Shown: positions 26,936-35,127 of the stretch, piece by piece
How positions within the stretch are numbered: position 1 is the stretch's first letter
Layout: the number at the start of each line of letters is the position of its first letter
NCBI RefSeq assembly: GCF_900143075.1
Contig: NZ_FRCY01000008.1
Span: 146,824 to 210,823 of the forward strand
Direction of reading: 5' to 3'
Origin: Cyclobacterium lianum
GTDB lineage: Bacteria > Bacteroidota > Bacteroidia > Cytophagales > Cyclobacteriaceae
DNA: 64,000 nucleotides
Notes under the pieces: model-generated
The model's input: only the letters and a program-made list of their open reading frames with translations
Told to the model about the DNA's origin: nothing
The model's database searches: none
Made by a program: the position numbers and the translations under genes

Positions 26936-28249
26936 ATGTCAAAATCATATTTCCCGAGGATTGATAAAATCAAATTTGAGGGTAGGGATTCCAAAAATCC
27001 GCTGGCCTTCAGGTTTTATGATGAAAACCGAATGATCGGAGGAAAAAGCATGAAAGATCATTTTCGTTTTGCGATTGCCTATTGGCATAGCTTCTGTGGA
27101 GGCGGTAATGATCCCTTCGGACCGGGTACGCTGGTAAGGGAATGGGATATAAATCCGGATCCCATTCAGCGGGCAAAAGACAAAATGGATGCAGCCTTTG
27201 AGTGTATTGGAAAAATCGGTGCCCCTTTTTACTGTTTCCATGATGTGGACCTGATCGATGAAGGAGAAGATATCGCTACCTACGAGCGGCACATGCAGGC
27301 CATCGTGGATTATGCCAAACAGAAGCAGGCGGAAACAGGCATCAAATTGCTCTGGGGCACCGCAAATGTGTTTAGCCATCCCCGGTATATGAATGGTGCA
27401 GCTACCAACCCGGATTTCAATGTGGTCAGCAGGGCAGCCACACAGGTCAAAAATGCCATTGATGCCACCATCGCCCTTGGCGGTGAAAATTACGTTTTCT
27501 GGGGCGGACGAGAGGGATACATGTCGCTCTTGAATACGGACATGAAAAGGGAAACAGAACATTTGGCCCGATTTCTCAGCATGGCAAGGGATTATGGAAG
27601 GAAACAGGGATTCCAGGGCACCTTTCTGATCGAGCCCAAGCCTATGGAGCCCACCAAGCACCAGTACGATTATGATGCGGCTACCGTTATTGGATTTTTG
27701 CGGCACTATGGTCTGGACAAGGATTTTAAACTCAATCTTGAAGTCAACCACGCGACCCTCGCAGGCCATACCTTCCAGCACGAATTGCAGGTGGCGCAGG
27801 ATGCAGGACTTTTGGGAAGCATAGATGCAAACCGTGGTGACTACCAGAACGGTTGGGATACCGATCAGTTTGCCATCAATTTGCAGGAATTGACCGAAGC
27901 CATGTTGGTGCTGCTTCAGGGGCAGGGATTTACTACGGGAGGCGTAAATTTCGATGCCAAGCTTAGACGAAATTCCACAGACCTGGAAGACCTGTTTCAT
28001 GCTCATGTGGGTAGCATGGATGCCTTTGCCAGAAGCCTGATCATTGCCAACGACATCATGGAAAAATCGGATTACCAGCTCCTGAGAAAAAGAAGGTACA
28101 GCTCCTTTGATTCAGGCAAAGGGAAGGATTTTGAAACCGGTAAGTTGACCATGGAGGCCCTGAGGGATCATGCCATTGAGACCGGTGAGCCTGAAATGAC
28201 CAGCGGAAAGCAAGAAATGTACGAAAACATCCTTAACCAATACATTTAA
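26936..28249 (+). CDS. xylA: Xylose isomerase
   Basis: Interconverts D-xylose and D-xylulose in the cytoplasm with two divalent metals. 437 residues (E. coli XylA has 440), TIM barrel. Class II features: [21 protein letters not shown] (about 45-65), the catalytic histidine in CFHDVDL (H102), [13 protein letters not shown], the metal ligands in [16 protein letters not shown], then [14 protein letters not shown] and GSIDANRGD. It is the last gene of the symporter-xylB-xylA operon, with a strong terminator directly after it. Confidence 0.97.
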   Translation: MSKSYFPRIDKIKFEGRDSKNPLAFRFYDENRMIGGKSMKDHFRFAIAYWHSFCGGGNDPFGPGTLVREWDINPDPIQRAKDKMDAAFECIGKIGAPFYCFHDVDLIDEGEDIATYERHMQAIVDYAKQKQAETGIKLLWGTANVFSHPRYMNGAATNPDFNVVSRAATQVKNAIDATIALGGENYVFWGGREGYMSLLNTDMKRETEHLARFLSMARDYGRKQGFQGTFLIEPKPMEPTKHQYDYDAATVIGFLRHYGLDKDFKLNLEVNHATLAGHTFQHELQVAQDAGLLGSIDANRGDYQNGWDTDQFAINLQELTEAMLVLLQGQGFTTGGVNFDAKLRRNSTDLEDLFHAHVGSMDAFARSLIIANDIMEKSDYQLLRKRRYSSFDSGKGKDFETGKLTMEALRDHAIETGEPEMTSGKQEMYENILNQYI

Positions 28250-28252
28250 ATA

Positions 28253-28292
28253 AAGAAGAGGCTTTGATATTCAAAGCCTCTTCTTTTCTTTT
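28253..28292. terminator. Terminator after xylA, shared with uxaB
   Basis: A 15-base perfect inverted repeat AAGAAGAGGCTTTGA / TCAAAGCCTCTTCTT (28253-28267, 28271-28285) is followed by a T-rich stretch. It sits between two convergent genes. Confidence 0.88.
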
Positions 28293-29708
28293 TTATTTTT
28301 TTTCCTTTTCCGAAAGAATGTTTACTTCCTGAATAAGCGCCTGACTGAGGCCGGGTACGAGGTTGAGGTCCTGGTCCCAGAATTCTATTTTTGCCAACAC
28401 CCCGCTAACCACTTCTTCGGTAGGTTTGATTTTCCAAAGTTGATCGAAAAAATGCAGCACGTCTTCCTTGTCTTTTAATGGAATTTTTTCCCCATTGTAA
28501 TGGCCGCGATAAAAAACTATCATTGCCGCAAAGGCCTGGCAAAGATGCCGGGGCAGTTCGTTTTCCTTTCTGTAATAATCCAACAATGAGGGCAGTACCC
28601 TTACTTTCCATTTCGACACCGAGTTAAGCGCGATGTCACTCAATTTATGGTTGATAAAGGGATTTCTGAACCTGTCCAATACGGCCGCTGCAAACGGATG
28701 AAGCAGGTCTTCCGGTAAATCCAGGGAGGGAATGATTTCATTGAAGATGGTCTCCTTAATATAGGCGCTCGTTTCGGTATCAGACATCGCCTCCCGCACC
28801 AGACGAATGCCTTTCAGGTAAGCTACCGGAACCAGGCTGGTATGCGCCCCGTTTAAAATACGTACTTTTCGGGTTCGGTATGGGGTAAGGTCAGATACAA
28901 AACGTACGTTAAGGCCAAATTTGTCCGCCGGAAACTTTTCTGCAAGTCCCTCAGCTTCTTCAATGGCCCAGAAATGAAAGGGTTCCGCCATCACCATCTG
29001 TTCGTCCCTGAATCCAAGTGTTTCTTGTATTTGGTCTGCTTTTTCAAGCGGAAATCCAGGTACAATTCTGTCTACAAGTGTATTGCAGAAGGTATTGTGT
29101 TTTACCAACCAATCTTCAAATGTTCCGGGGAGCTTCCACAGGTCAGCGTACCGGATCACATTTTCCCTAAGCTTATCGCCATTGTTCTCTATCAGCTCAC
29201 ATGGCAGGATAAATAAGCCTTTTTCCGGGTCAGCATCAAAGTGTCGGAACCGCTGAAAGAGCAATGCCGTCAATTTGCCCGGGAAAGAGTCTGGAGTAAG
29301 GGTCCAGTCTCTGTCTTTTTCGTCAAAATAGATGCCCGCTTCCGTGGTATTGGAGAAGATTAAGGTCAATTCCGGACTGTTTGCCAATTCCAGAAATGCG
29401 TTGTATTCTATATAAGGATTGATGGCACCTCGCACGCAATCAATTAGATGATTCTCTTCTACGGTGTCTCCTTCATGAAAGCCGCGGACAATCAAATGGT
29501 AAAGGCCTTCCTGTGCGTTGATCCCCCTGGCTGGTTTGCGGCTGTGCACCTGCACCATTTGTATATCTCCGTCAAAATCAGCCTGTTCGTTGAGAATCTG
29601 CACCATCCAATCGGCAAATCCTCTTAAAAAATTACCGGTACCAAATTGAACTATCTTCAATGGTCTGGTAGGGGTCTGTGTAATCGTTTGTCTGTTTAAT
29701 GGTTTCAT
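28293..29708 (-). CDS. uxaB: Tagaturonate reductase (altronate oxidoreductase)
   Basis: Reduces D-tagaturonate to D-altronate with NADH in galacturonate catabolism. 471 residues (E. coli UxaB has 483), polyol/mannitol dehydrogenase superfamily. It has the Rossmann start IVQFGTGNFLRGFADW (19-34), the catalytic-lysine region KVRILNGAHTSLVPVAYL, and FRNPFINHKLSDIALNSVSKWKVR, all typical of UxaB/UxuB-type enzymes. Tagaturonate rather than fructuronate specificity is inferred from overall resemblance. It is the second gene of a minus-strand operon after a LacI regulator (37-base gap). Isomerase UxaC and dehydratase UxaA are not in this window. Confidence 0.88.
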   Translation of the reverse strand: MKPLNRQTITQTPTRPLKIVQFGTGNFLRGFADWMVQILNEQADFDGDIQMVQVHSRKPARGINAQEGLYHLIVRGFHEGDTVEENHLIDCVRGAINPYIEYNAFLELANSPELTLIFSNTTEAGIYFDEKDRDWTLTPDSFPGKLTALLFQRFRHFDADPEKGLFILPCELIENNGDKLRENVIRYADLWKLPGTFEDWLVKHNTFCNTLVDRIVPGFPLEKADQIQETLGFRDEQMVMAEPFHFWAIEEAEGLAEKFPADKFGLNVRFVSDLTPYRTRKVRILNGAHTSLVPVAYLKGIRLVREAMSDTETSAYIKETIFNEIIPSLDLPEDLLHPFAAAVLDRFRNPFINHKLSDIALNSVSKWKVRVLPSLLDYYRKENELPRHLCQAFAAMIVFYRGHYNGEKIPLKDKEDVLHFFDQLWKIKPTEEVVSGVLAKIEFWDQDLNLVPGLSQALIQEVNILSEKEKK

Positions 29709-29745
29709 ATTTTCGATTGTACGAATTAGGGTTTAAAATTTACGG

Positions 29746-30771
29746 TCAAAATCTCTGGGACGAGGCCCTGATAATCAGGTTTGCATCCACGACTTTTTTT
29801 ACGGTGGGCTTGTTTTTCTGATCGGTGTTGATCATTTCAAAAAACAAGGTTGCGGCACTTTTTCCTATAGAGACGGCTTTCTGGTCTACTGTACTCAGCG
29901 TTGGTTCCGTAAATGCAGTAAACGGCTCATTGCTAAACCCGACAAGGCCGACCTCCTGTGGAATTTTTACATTGATGCGTTTTAATTCCTGTAAGGCGCC
30001 TACTATTGCATAGTCGCTGGCAGAGAAAATTGCATCAAATCCCTGATTTTTATCCAACAGCTGTCTGGTGCTTTTTTGTCCTCCATCCAGTTGCATATTG
30101 CTTTCTACTACTAAAGTAGGATCAAAATTTATACCATTGTCCAGGAGGGCTTGTTTGTACCCCCGGAGCCTTTCCTGATAAATTCTGATCTTCATGTGGC
30201 TGGTAAAATGCGCAATATGCCGGTAACCCTGTTCTAACAGGTGGTGGGTAGCCTGATAGGCAGAGAGATAATCGTTTATGGTCACCTGATTAACATTTAG
30301 TTCGTCGGTGGTCCTGTCAAAAAATACCAGTGGAATGCCTTTCTGCAAAACGGCGTTAAAATGCTCGAAGGAGTGGGTATTCTTACCCAGCGAGACCATG
30401 ATTCCATCTACTCTTGCATCCAGCAATGCTTCAATGGTGGCCACTTCTTTCTCGTATTCATCGTAGGATTGGCTGATCATTACCTTATAATCGAGGGCAT
30501 TGGCCTGCTCCTCTATTCCGCGTACGATAGAAGAGAAAAAATTTCTGTTGATGGTTGGGACGATGATCCCAATCAATTTGCTTTTTCCGTGGCGAAGGGC
30601 AGCCGCGATCCGGTTAGGCTTATAGTTGATGGCCTTTGCTGCATCCAGGACCATCTTTTTGGTGGTTTCACTTATTCTCGGATGGTTGTTTAGTGCCCTG
30701 GACACGGTGGAAGCGGTAACTCCGATCTCCATAGCGATATCATGAATGGTGATTTTTTCTTTCTTTCTCAT
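29746..30771 (-). CDS. LacI-family transcriptional repressor
   Basis: 341 residues from ATG 30771 (MRKKEKITIHDIA); an in-frame ATG at 30819 would add 16 residues. The HTH reads ITIHDIAMEIGVTASTVSRALNNHPRIS and the hinge helix YKPNRIAAALRHGKS. A periplasmic-binding-protein-like effector domain follows (GIIVPTINRNFFSSIVRGIE, DGIMVSLGKN, LVFFDRTTDELNVNQV). It is co-transcribed with uxaB and likely regulates hexuronate or xylose-related genes. A symmetric 12-base operator candidate lies upstream in the divergent promoter region. Confidence 0.92.
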   Translation of the reverse strand: MRKKEKITIHDIAMEIGVTASTVSRALNNHPRISETTKKMVLDAAKAINYKPNRIAAALRHGKSKLIGIIVPTINRNFFSSIVRGIEEQANALDYKVMISQSYDEYEKEVATIEALLDARVDGIMVSLGKNTHSFEHFNAVLQKGIPLVFFDRTTDELNVNQVTINDYLSAYQATHHLLEQGYRHIAHFTSHMKIRIYQERLRGYKQALLDNGINFDPTLVVESNMQLDGGQKSTRQLLDKNQGFDAIFSASDYAIVGALQELKRINVKIPQEVGLVGFSNEPFTAFTEPTLSTVDQKAVSIGKSAATLFFEMINTDQKNKPTVKKVVDANLIIRASSQRF

Positions 30772-30853
30772 CAACTTGTACGGAACGCAGAATATTGGCC
30801 GGAATGGCTTTTTGTCCATTCAAAATGAATGATAAGGAAATATTTTAGCAAAT

Positions 30854-30865
30854 GCAATCGATTGC
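30854..30865. promoter_or_regulatory. Candidate LacI-type operator
   Basis: GCAATCGATTGC is a perfect palindrome with the central CG typical of LacI/PurR operators. It lies 83 bases upstream of the lacI-type ATG and 169 bases before the divergent oxidoreductase gene, so it could control both operons. No equally good copy was seen before the xylose symporter. Confidence 0.5.
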
Positions 30866-31033
30866 GCTAATATATGTTTTATTCTTTTGCTTTATTCTTT
30901 ATCTTTAATTTCCCATTTTCCCCAGGGAAAACAGGTGGTATGGATTTAATGTTGCTCTGTCCGGATTTTCGGTATTAAATCTTGAAATTTTAAAAAACTA
31001 ACTTATTATCATTTAATTTATAAAGATAAACGT

Positions 31034-32449
31034 ATGAAAATCAATAGTAAATTTTGGTCACCCCTTGCTGCATCAATTTTACTTTTAGCTGTATCATGTT
31101 CCAACGAAAAAGAAATGGAGGAAGAAGACGTGAAAACAACCTTTACCGGTGAAAAGAATGAAATCAAACTTTTAACATTAGATCCGGGTCATTTTCATGC
31201 CCACCTGGTAAAAAAATCCATGTACGAACAGGTAGATCCGAAAGTACATGTGTATGCCCCTGATGGTCCGGAGCTACAGGCCTATTTGCAGGCCATAGAA
31301 AATTACAATACCCGCCCGGAAGATCCTACCAGTTGGGAGCTTGAAGTGTATAAGGGCGAGGATTTCCTGCAACGCATGCTTGAGGAAAAAAGAGGTAATG
31401 TGATGGTCACAGCAGGGAACAACAGGGAGAAGACTGCCAATATCAAAGCTACTGTCGAGGCAGGGCTTCACGTGCTGGCAGATAAGCCTATGGCAATAGA
31501 CGTAGCCGGTTTTGAGATGCTCAAGGAAGCTTTTGACCTGGCCAAAAAGAACGATGTGCTGCTATTTGATATCATGACCGAACGGTTTGAAATATCTACT
31601 ATACTCCAAAGAGAGTTTTCCCGGATCCCTGAGGTTTTTGGTGAGTTGGTGCAAGGCAGCCTGGAGGATCCGGCGATCACCAAGGAAAGCGTGCACCATT
31701 TCTACAAGCAGGTATCAGGTAGCCCCCTCATCCGGCCGGCCTGGTTTTATGATGTCACCCAACAAGGCAATGGTATTGTGGATGTGACCACCCATCTGGT
31801 AGATTTGGTTCAGTGGGAGAGCTTTCCTGAACAGATTATCGATTACGAAAATGACATTGAATTGATCAATGCCAGACGTTGGACCACCGACCTCACGCTG
31901 GAACAATTTACACGTTCTACTGGATTGGCTTCCTATCCGGATTATCTGGGAGGGGTGGTAGATGACGGAATCCTGAAGGTTTACGGCAATGGTGAAATCA
32001 ACTACACCATCAATGATGTTCACGCCAAAGTATCCGTAATATGGAATTATGTGGCTCCCGAAGGCTCGGCCGATACCCATTACTCCATCATGCGTGGCAG
32101 CAAATCCAATTTGGTCATCCGGCAGGATGAAGCAGAAAATTACATTACTGAGCTCTATATCGAGCCTGTAGCGGGTGTAGATCTGGCTGATTTTGAAGAG
32201 ACCTTGCAGGAGCAGGTAGAAAAATTATCGGTACGGTACAATGGACTGGGGCTGGTTAAGGTATCTGGCGAGAACGCATGGCGCATAGAAATTCCCCAAG
32301 CCTATCGTACCAGCCACGAAGATCATTTCAGAGAAGTTACCGAGCGATATATTGAGTACCTCACCGCTGGAAAATTACCGGATTGGGAAGTTCCCAATAT
32401 GCTCGCCAAATATTACGTGACTACCAAAGCGCTGGAAATGGCCCAATAG
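31034..32449 (+). CDS. Gfo/Idh/MocA-family oxidoreductase, lipoprotein
   Basis: 471 residues with a lipoprotein signal (AVSC, C17). The Rossmann half is indicated by NVMVTAGNNREKTANIKATVEAGLHVLADKPMAID, containing the family DKP motif (usually EKP), and the C-terminal alpha/beta domain by AWFYDVTQQGNGIVDVTTHLVDLVQW. Family members oxidise or reduce sugars with NAD(P), and secreted versions hold their cofactor tightly. The classic N-terminal GxGxxG is not evident: LLTLDPGHFHAHLV stands there, as in some secreted Bacteroidota members. It leads an operon with esterase-like genes, and its promoter region carries the LacI-type palindrome. Confidence 0.85.
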   Translation: MKINSKFWSPLAASILLLAVSCSNEKEMEEEDVKTTFTGEKNEIKLLTLDPGHFHAHLVKKSMYEQVDPKVHVYAPDGPELQAYLQAIENYNTRPEDPTSWELEVYKGEDFLQRMLEEKRGNVMVTAGNNREKTANIKATVEAGLHVLADKPMAIDVAGFEMLKEAFDLAKKNDVLLFDIMTERFEISTILQREFSRIPEVFGELVQGSLEDPAITKESVHHFYKQVSGSPLIRPAWFYDVTQQGNGIVDVTTHLVDLVQWESFPEQIIDYENDIELINARRWTTDLTLEQFTRSTGLASYPDYLGGVVDDGILKVYGNGEINYTINDVHAKVSVIWNYVAPEGSADTHYSIMRGSKSNLVIRQDEAENYITELYIEPVAGVDLADFEETLQEQVEKLSVRYNGLGLVKVSGENAWRIEIPQAYRTSHEDHFREVTERYIEYLTAGKLPDWEVPNMLAKYYVTTKALEMAQ

Positions 32450-32480
32450 GCCAGACTCTTCCTTTTCCGGATATTTAGAT

Positions 32481-33749
32481 ATGAAACTACAAAGAAGATC
32501 TTTTATCAAGCAGGCAGGAATGGCCGGAATGGGATTGGCGGCTGGCATCCCTATTCCAGCTGCCCATGCAGGCGGTGCAATAGTCGACATGAATAGCAAG
32601 GCAGCAGGCGATCAAAGTATTATCGGCCCATATGGACCCTGGATCGATGGATTGAACAAACAGACATTACCAAAATTTTCCTTTAGGAACCCTTCCTTTA
32701 CCAATTTAGAGCAATGGAAGGCTCTGGCAATGGAACTGACCCGGGACCGTATGGGAATACCGGATACCGGTCCTCTGCCTGTGGTCGAAAAATCCGGTAC
32801 GCAGAACCATGATGGCTTGCAAATTGAATCACTGTCCTGGCAGCTTCCCTATGGCAGGCCTACACAGGCACTGGTGTTGAAGCCCGCCGGGGAGACCGGA
32901 AAATTGCCCGCCATACTTGCCTTCCACGATCATGGCGGTAATAAATATTTTGGTCGGAGGAAAATCACCAAAACCGGAGATGACCAACACCCTCTGATGG
33001 AGGAACATCAGCAACATTATTATGAAGGGATGGCCTGGGCCAATGAAATCGCCAAAAGAGGGTATGTGGTCATGGTTTCAGATGCTTTTACCTTCGCCAG
33101 CAGGAGGGTTATGATAAAAGATGTGCCGGAAAATCAGCGTGGAGGGCTTACGGATTCAGCACCTGAAAAACCCGAAAATATTGCGGCATACAATGATTGG
33201 GCGGCGAAGCATGAACATGTGATGGCCAAATCGCTTTTTTGCGGAGGAACAACATGGCCCGGAGTATTTTACGCCGAAGACAAGGTTGCCCTTGATCTGC
33301 TCTCGTCCAGGCCGGATGTAGATCCGTCCAGGATAGGCTGTGGTGGCCTTTCGGGTGGGGGATTGCGCACGGTGATGATGGCAGGACTGGATCACAGGAT
33401 CAAATGTGCGGTCTGCGTGGGTTTTATGAGTACCTGGACAGACTTTCTGTTGAACAAAGCCTACACCCATACCTGGATGACATACGTTCCCCGCCTTCCT
33501 GAAGATCTGGATTTTCCGGAAATATTGGGGCTTCGGGTACCATTACCTACCCTGGTGTTGAATGATGAGGATGACCAGTTGTACACACTGCCGGAAATGA
33601 AGAAAGCTGACCATATACTTGCAGAAATTTATAAAAAAGCAGGCTTTAGCGACAATTACCGGGCTTCGTATTATCCGGGGCCTCACAAGTTTGATGTTGC
33701 CATGCAGCAGGAAGCTTTTTCCTGGTGGGACAAATGGTTAAAAGCGTAA
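32481..33749 (+). CDS. Secreted alpha/beta-hydrolase, esterase-like (possible Tat substrate)
   Basis: 422 residues. It opens with a Tat-like signal (QRRSFIKQAG, then a hydrophobic stretch to about AHA at 28-30). The alpha/beta-hydrolase core has ILAFHDHGG (oxyanion region) and the nucleophile elbow GGLSGGG with S291. The later NDEDDQLYTLPEMKKA and PGPHKFD likely supply the acid and histidine. It resembles acetyl-xylan-esterase/dienelactone-hydrolase-like enzymes. A Tat route suggests it folds in the cytoplasm. It sits 31 bases after the oxidoreductase and 18 bases before a second hydrolase. Removal of acyl groups from plant or algal polysaccharide is the best guess; the substrate is unproven. 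Confidence 0.82.
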   Translation: MKLQRRSFIKQAGMAGMGLAAGIPIPAAHAGGAIVDMNSKAAGDQSIIGPYGPWIDGLNKQTLPKFSFRNPSFTNLEQWKALAMELTRDRMGIPDTGPLPVVEKSGTQNHDGLQIESLSWQLPYGRPTQALVLKPAGETGKLPAILAFHDHGGNKYFGRRKITKTGDDQHPLMEEHQQHYYEGMAWANEIAKRGYVVMVSDAFTFASRRVMIKDVPENQRGGLTDSAPEKPENIAAYNDWAAKHEHVMAKSLFCGGTTWPGVFYAEDKVALDLLSSRPDVDPSRIGCGGLSGGGLRTVMMAGLDHRIKCAVCVGFMSTWTDFLLNKAYTHTWMTYVPRLPEDLDFPEILGLRVPLPTLVLNDEDDQLYTLPEMKKADHILAEIYKKAGFSDNYRASYYPGPHKFDVAMQQEAFSWWDKWLKA

Positions 33750-33767
33750 CAAAAAAATGACAAAAAT

Positions 33768-34958
33768 ATGAATACATACCGCCGCCAGTTCAGGTACTTT
33801 GTCTGTTATATTCTTTTTTTGCCGGTGTTTTATGCGCAAGCCCAGCGTTCTGCTGATGAGGACATGCTATGTGTAGGCGCACACTGGACAGAGGATGAGG
33901 GTGCAGGTTTTTTGCAAATGATGCAGGGAGAATACCAAAGCGAAAGGGCCTGGGACAAAAGAGCCAAAGCCATTCGCCAACAGATACTGAAAGGTACAGG
34001 TCTGGAAAAAATGCCCGATAAGGGCCCCCTGAATCCTGTCCTGGGTGAAATCAGGGAATACGATGGCTATAGTGTCCGGAATGTAGCTTTTGAAAGTTTG
34101 CCAGGAGTATTTGTCACGGGAAGCTTGTATCTGCCTTCGGATAAATCTGGAAAAATTCCCGGTATTCTCAGTCCCCACGGTCACTGGGACAAGGAAGGAG
34201 AGGTAGGTCGGTATCGCCCTGATGCGCAAAAGAGATTTGCGTCGATGGCCAGGATGGGGGCTATGGTGTGGGCCTATGATGCCGTGGGCTATGGCCAGCA
34301 GAAAGATTTGGGCTGGGAGCACCGGGAAGATGGTGAAATACTGAAATTGCAACTCTGGAACAGTATCAGGGGCGTGGATTTTATCTTGTCAATGGGTGCG
34401 GATCCCGAAAGGATGGCTGTGACCGGAGCTTCGGGAGGAGGTACTCAATCTTTTCTGCTAGCTGCAGTAGATGAACGTATCGATGTCGCCGCTCCGGTGG
34501 TGATGGTATCGGCTCACTTTTTTGGGGGCTGTGTTTGTGAAAGTGGAATGCCCATCCATAAAAGCAACAATTTTCAAACCAACAACGTGGAAATTGCCGG
34601 CCTTTTCGCACCAAAACCCATGTTGCTGGTGTCGGTAGGCGGCGATTGGACCAAAAATACTCCCCAGGTAGAATTTCCACATTTGCAGTATATTTATGGA
34701 TTGAAGGGAGATAAGGAAATGGTCGAAAACATTCATATTCCGGAGGACAATCATGGATACGACGACAAAAAGCGGCAGGCGGTATATCCGTTTCTGGCAA
34801 AGCAACTGGGGTTGGACCTTTCCAAAGCCATGCATCCCGATGGCAGTTTGAATGAGGATAAGGTTGTATTGGAAGATCAGGAAGTTTTGTATCCCTTCGA
34901 TGACAATCATCCTTTTCCCGAATCCGGAATCACTTCCGTATTCGACATCAAATGGTAG
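33768..34958 (+). CDS. Secreted acetyl-xylan-esterase-like hydrolase
   Basis: 396 residues with a Sec signal peptide (about 8-25, VCYILFLPVFYAQA). Alpha/beta-hydrolase core: GILSPHGHWDKEG near the oxyanion hole, the nucleophile elbow VTGASGGGTQS with S222, the region MLLVSVGGDW for the acid, and IPEDNHGYDD with the likely catalytic histidine. It is more similar to the N-terminal half of the next gene than to the preceding one (SGGGTQS, AAxDERI). It is the third gene of the operon beginning at 31034. Carbohydrate esterase activity is probable but the substrate is not deducible. Confidence 0.8.
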   Translation: MNTYRRQFRYFVCYILFLPVFYAQAQRSADEDMLCVGAHWTEDEGAGFLQMMQGEYQSERAWDKRAKAIRQQILKGTGLEKMPDKGPLNPVLGEIREYDGYSVRNVAFESLPGVFVTGSLYLPSDKSGKIPGILSPHGHWDKEGEVGRYRPDAQKRFASMARMGAMVWAYDAVGYGQQKDLGWEHREDGEILKLQLWNSIRGVDFILSMGADPERMAVTGASGGGTQSFLLAAVDERIDVAAPVVMVSAHFFGGCVCESGMPIHKSNNFQTNNVEIAGLFAPKPMLLVSVGGDWTKNTPQVEFPHLQYIYGLKGDKEMVENIHIPEDNHGYDDKKRQAVYPFLAKQLGLDLSKAMHPDGSLNEDKVVLEDQEVLYPFDDNHPFPESGITSVFDIKW

Positions 34959-35127
34959 GAGTGATAATTGCAGCGAGCGTCAATAGTGGAAATTGGGGAC
35001 AGCGTTTAATCGACAGGTATATCCGGCACTTCTAGTTTCAGAAAACAATGTCAGCGATGCTTGCTCAAATTTCAGGTAGCAATTAGAGAATAGGTTCTTT
35101 TTCCTTTTATTCAAAATCTGGAAAACC

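Noticed and set aside
26945-28006. 353-residue frame antisense to xylose isomerase
   Set aside because: The sense strand is a clear full-length XylA. The antisense product has no recognisable domain and follows from codon bias.
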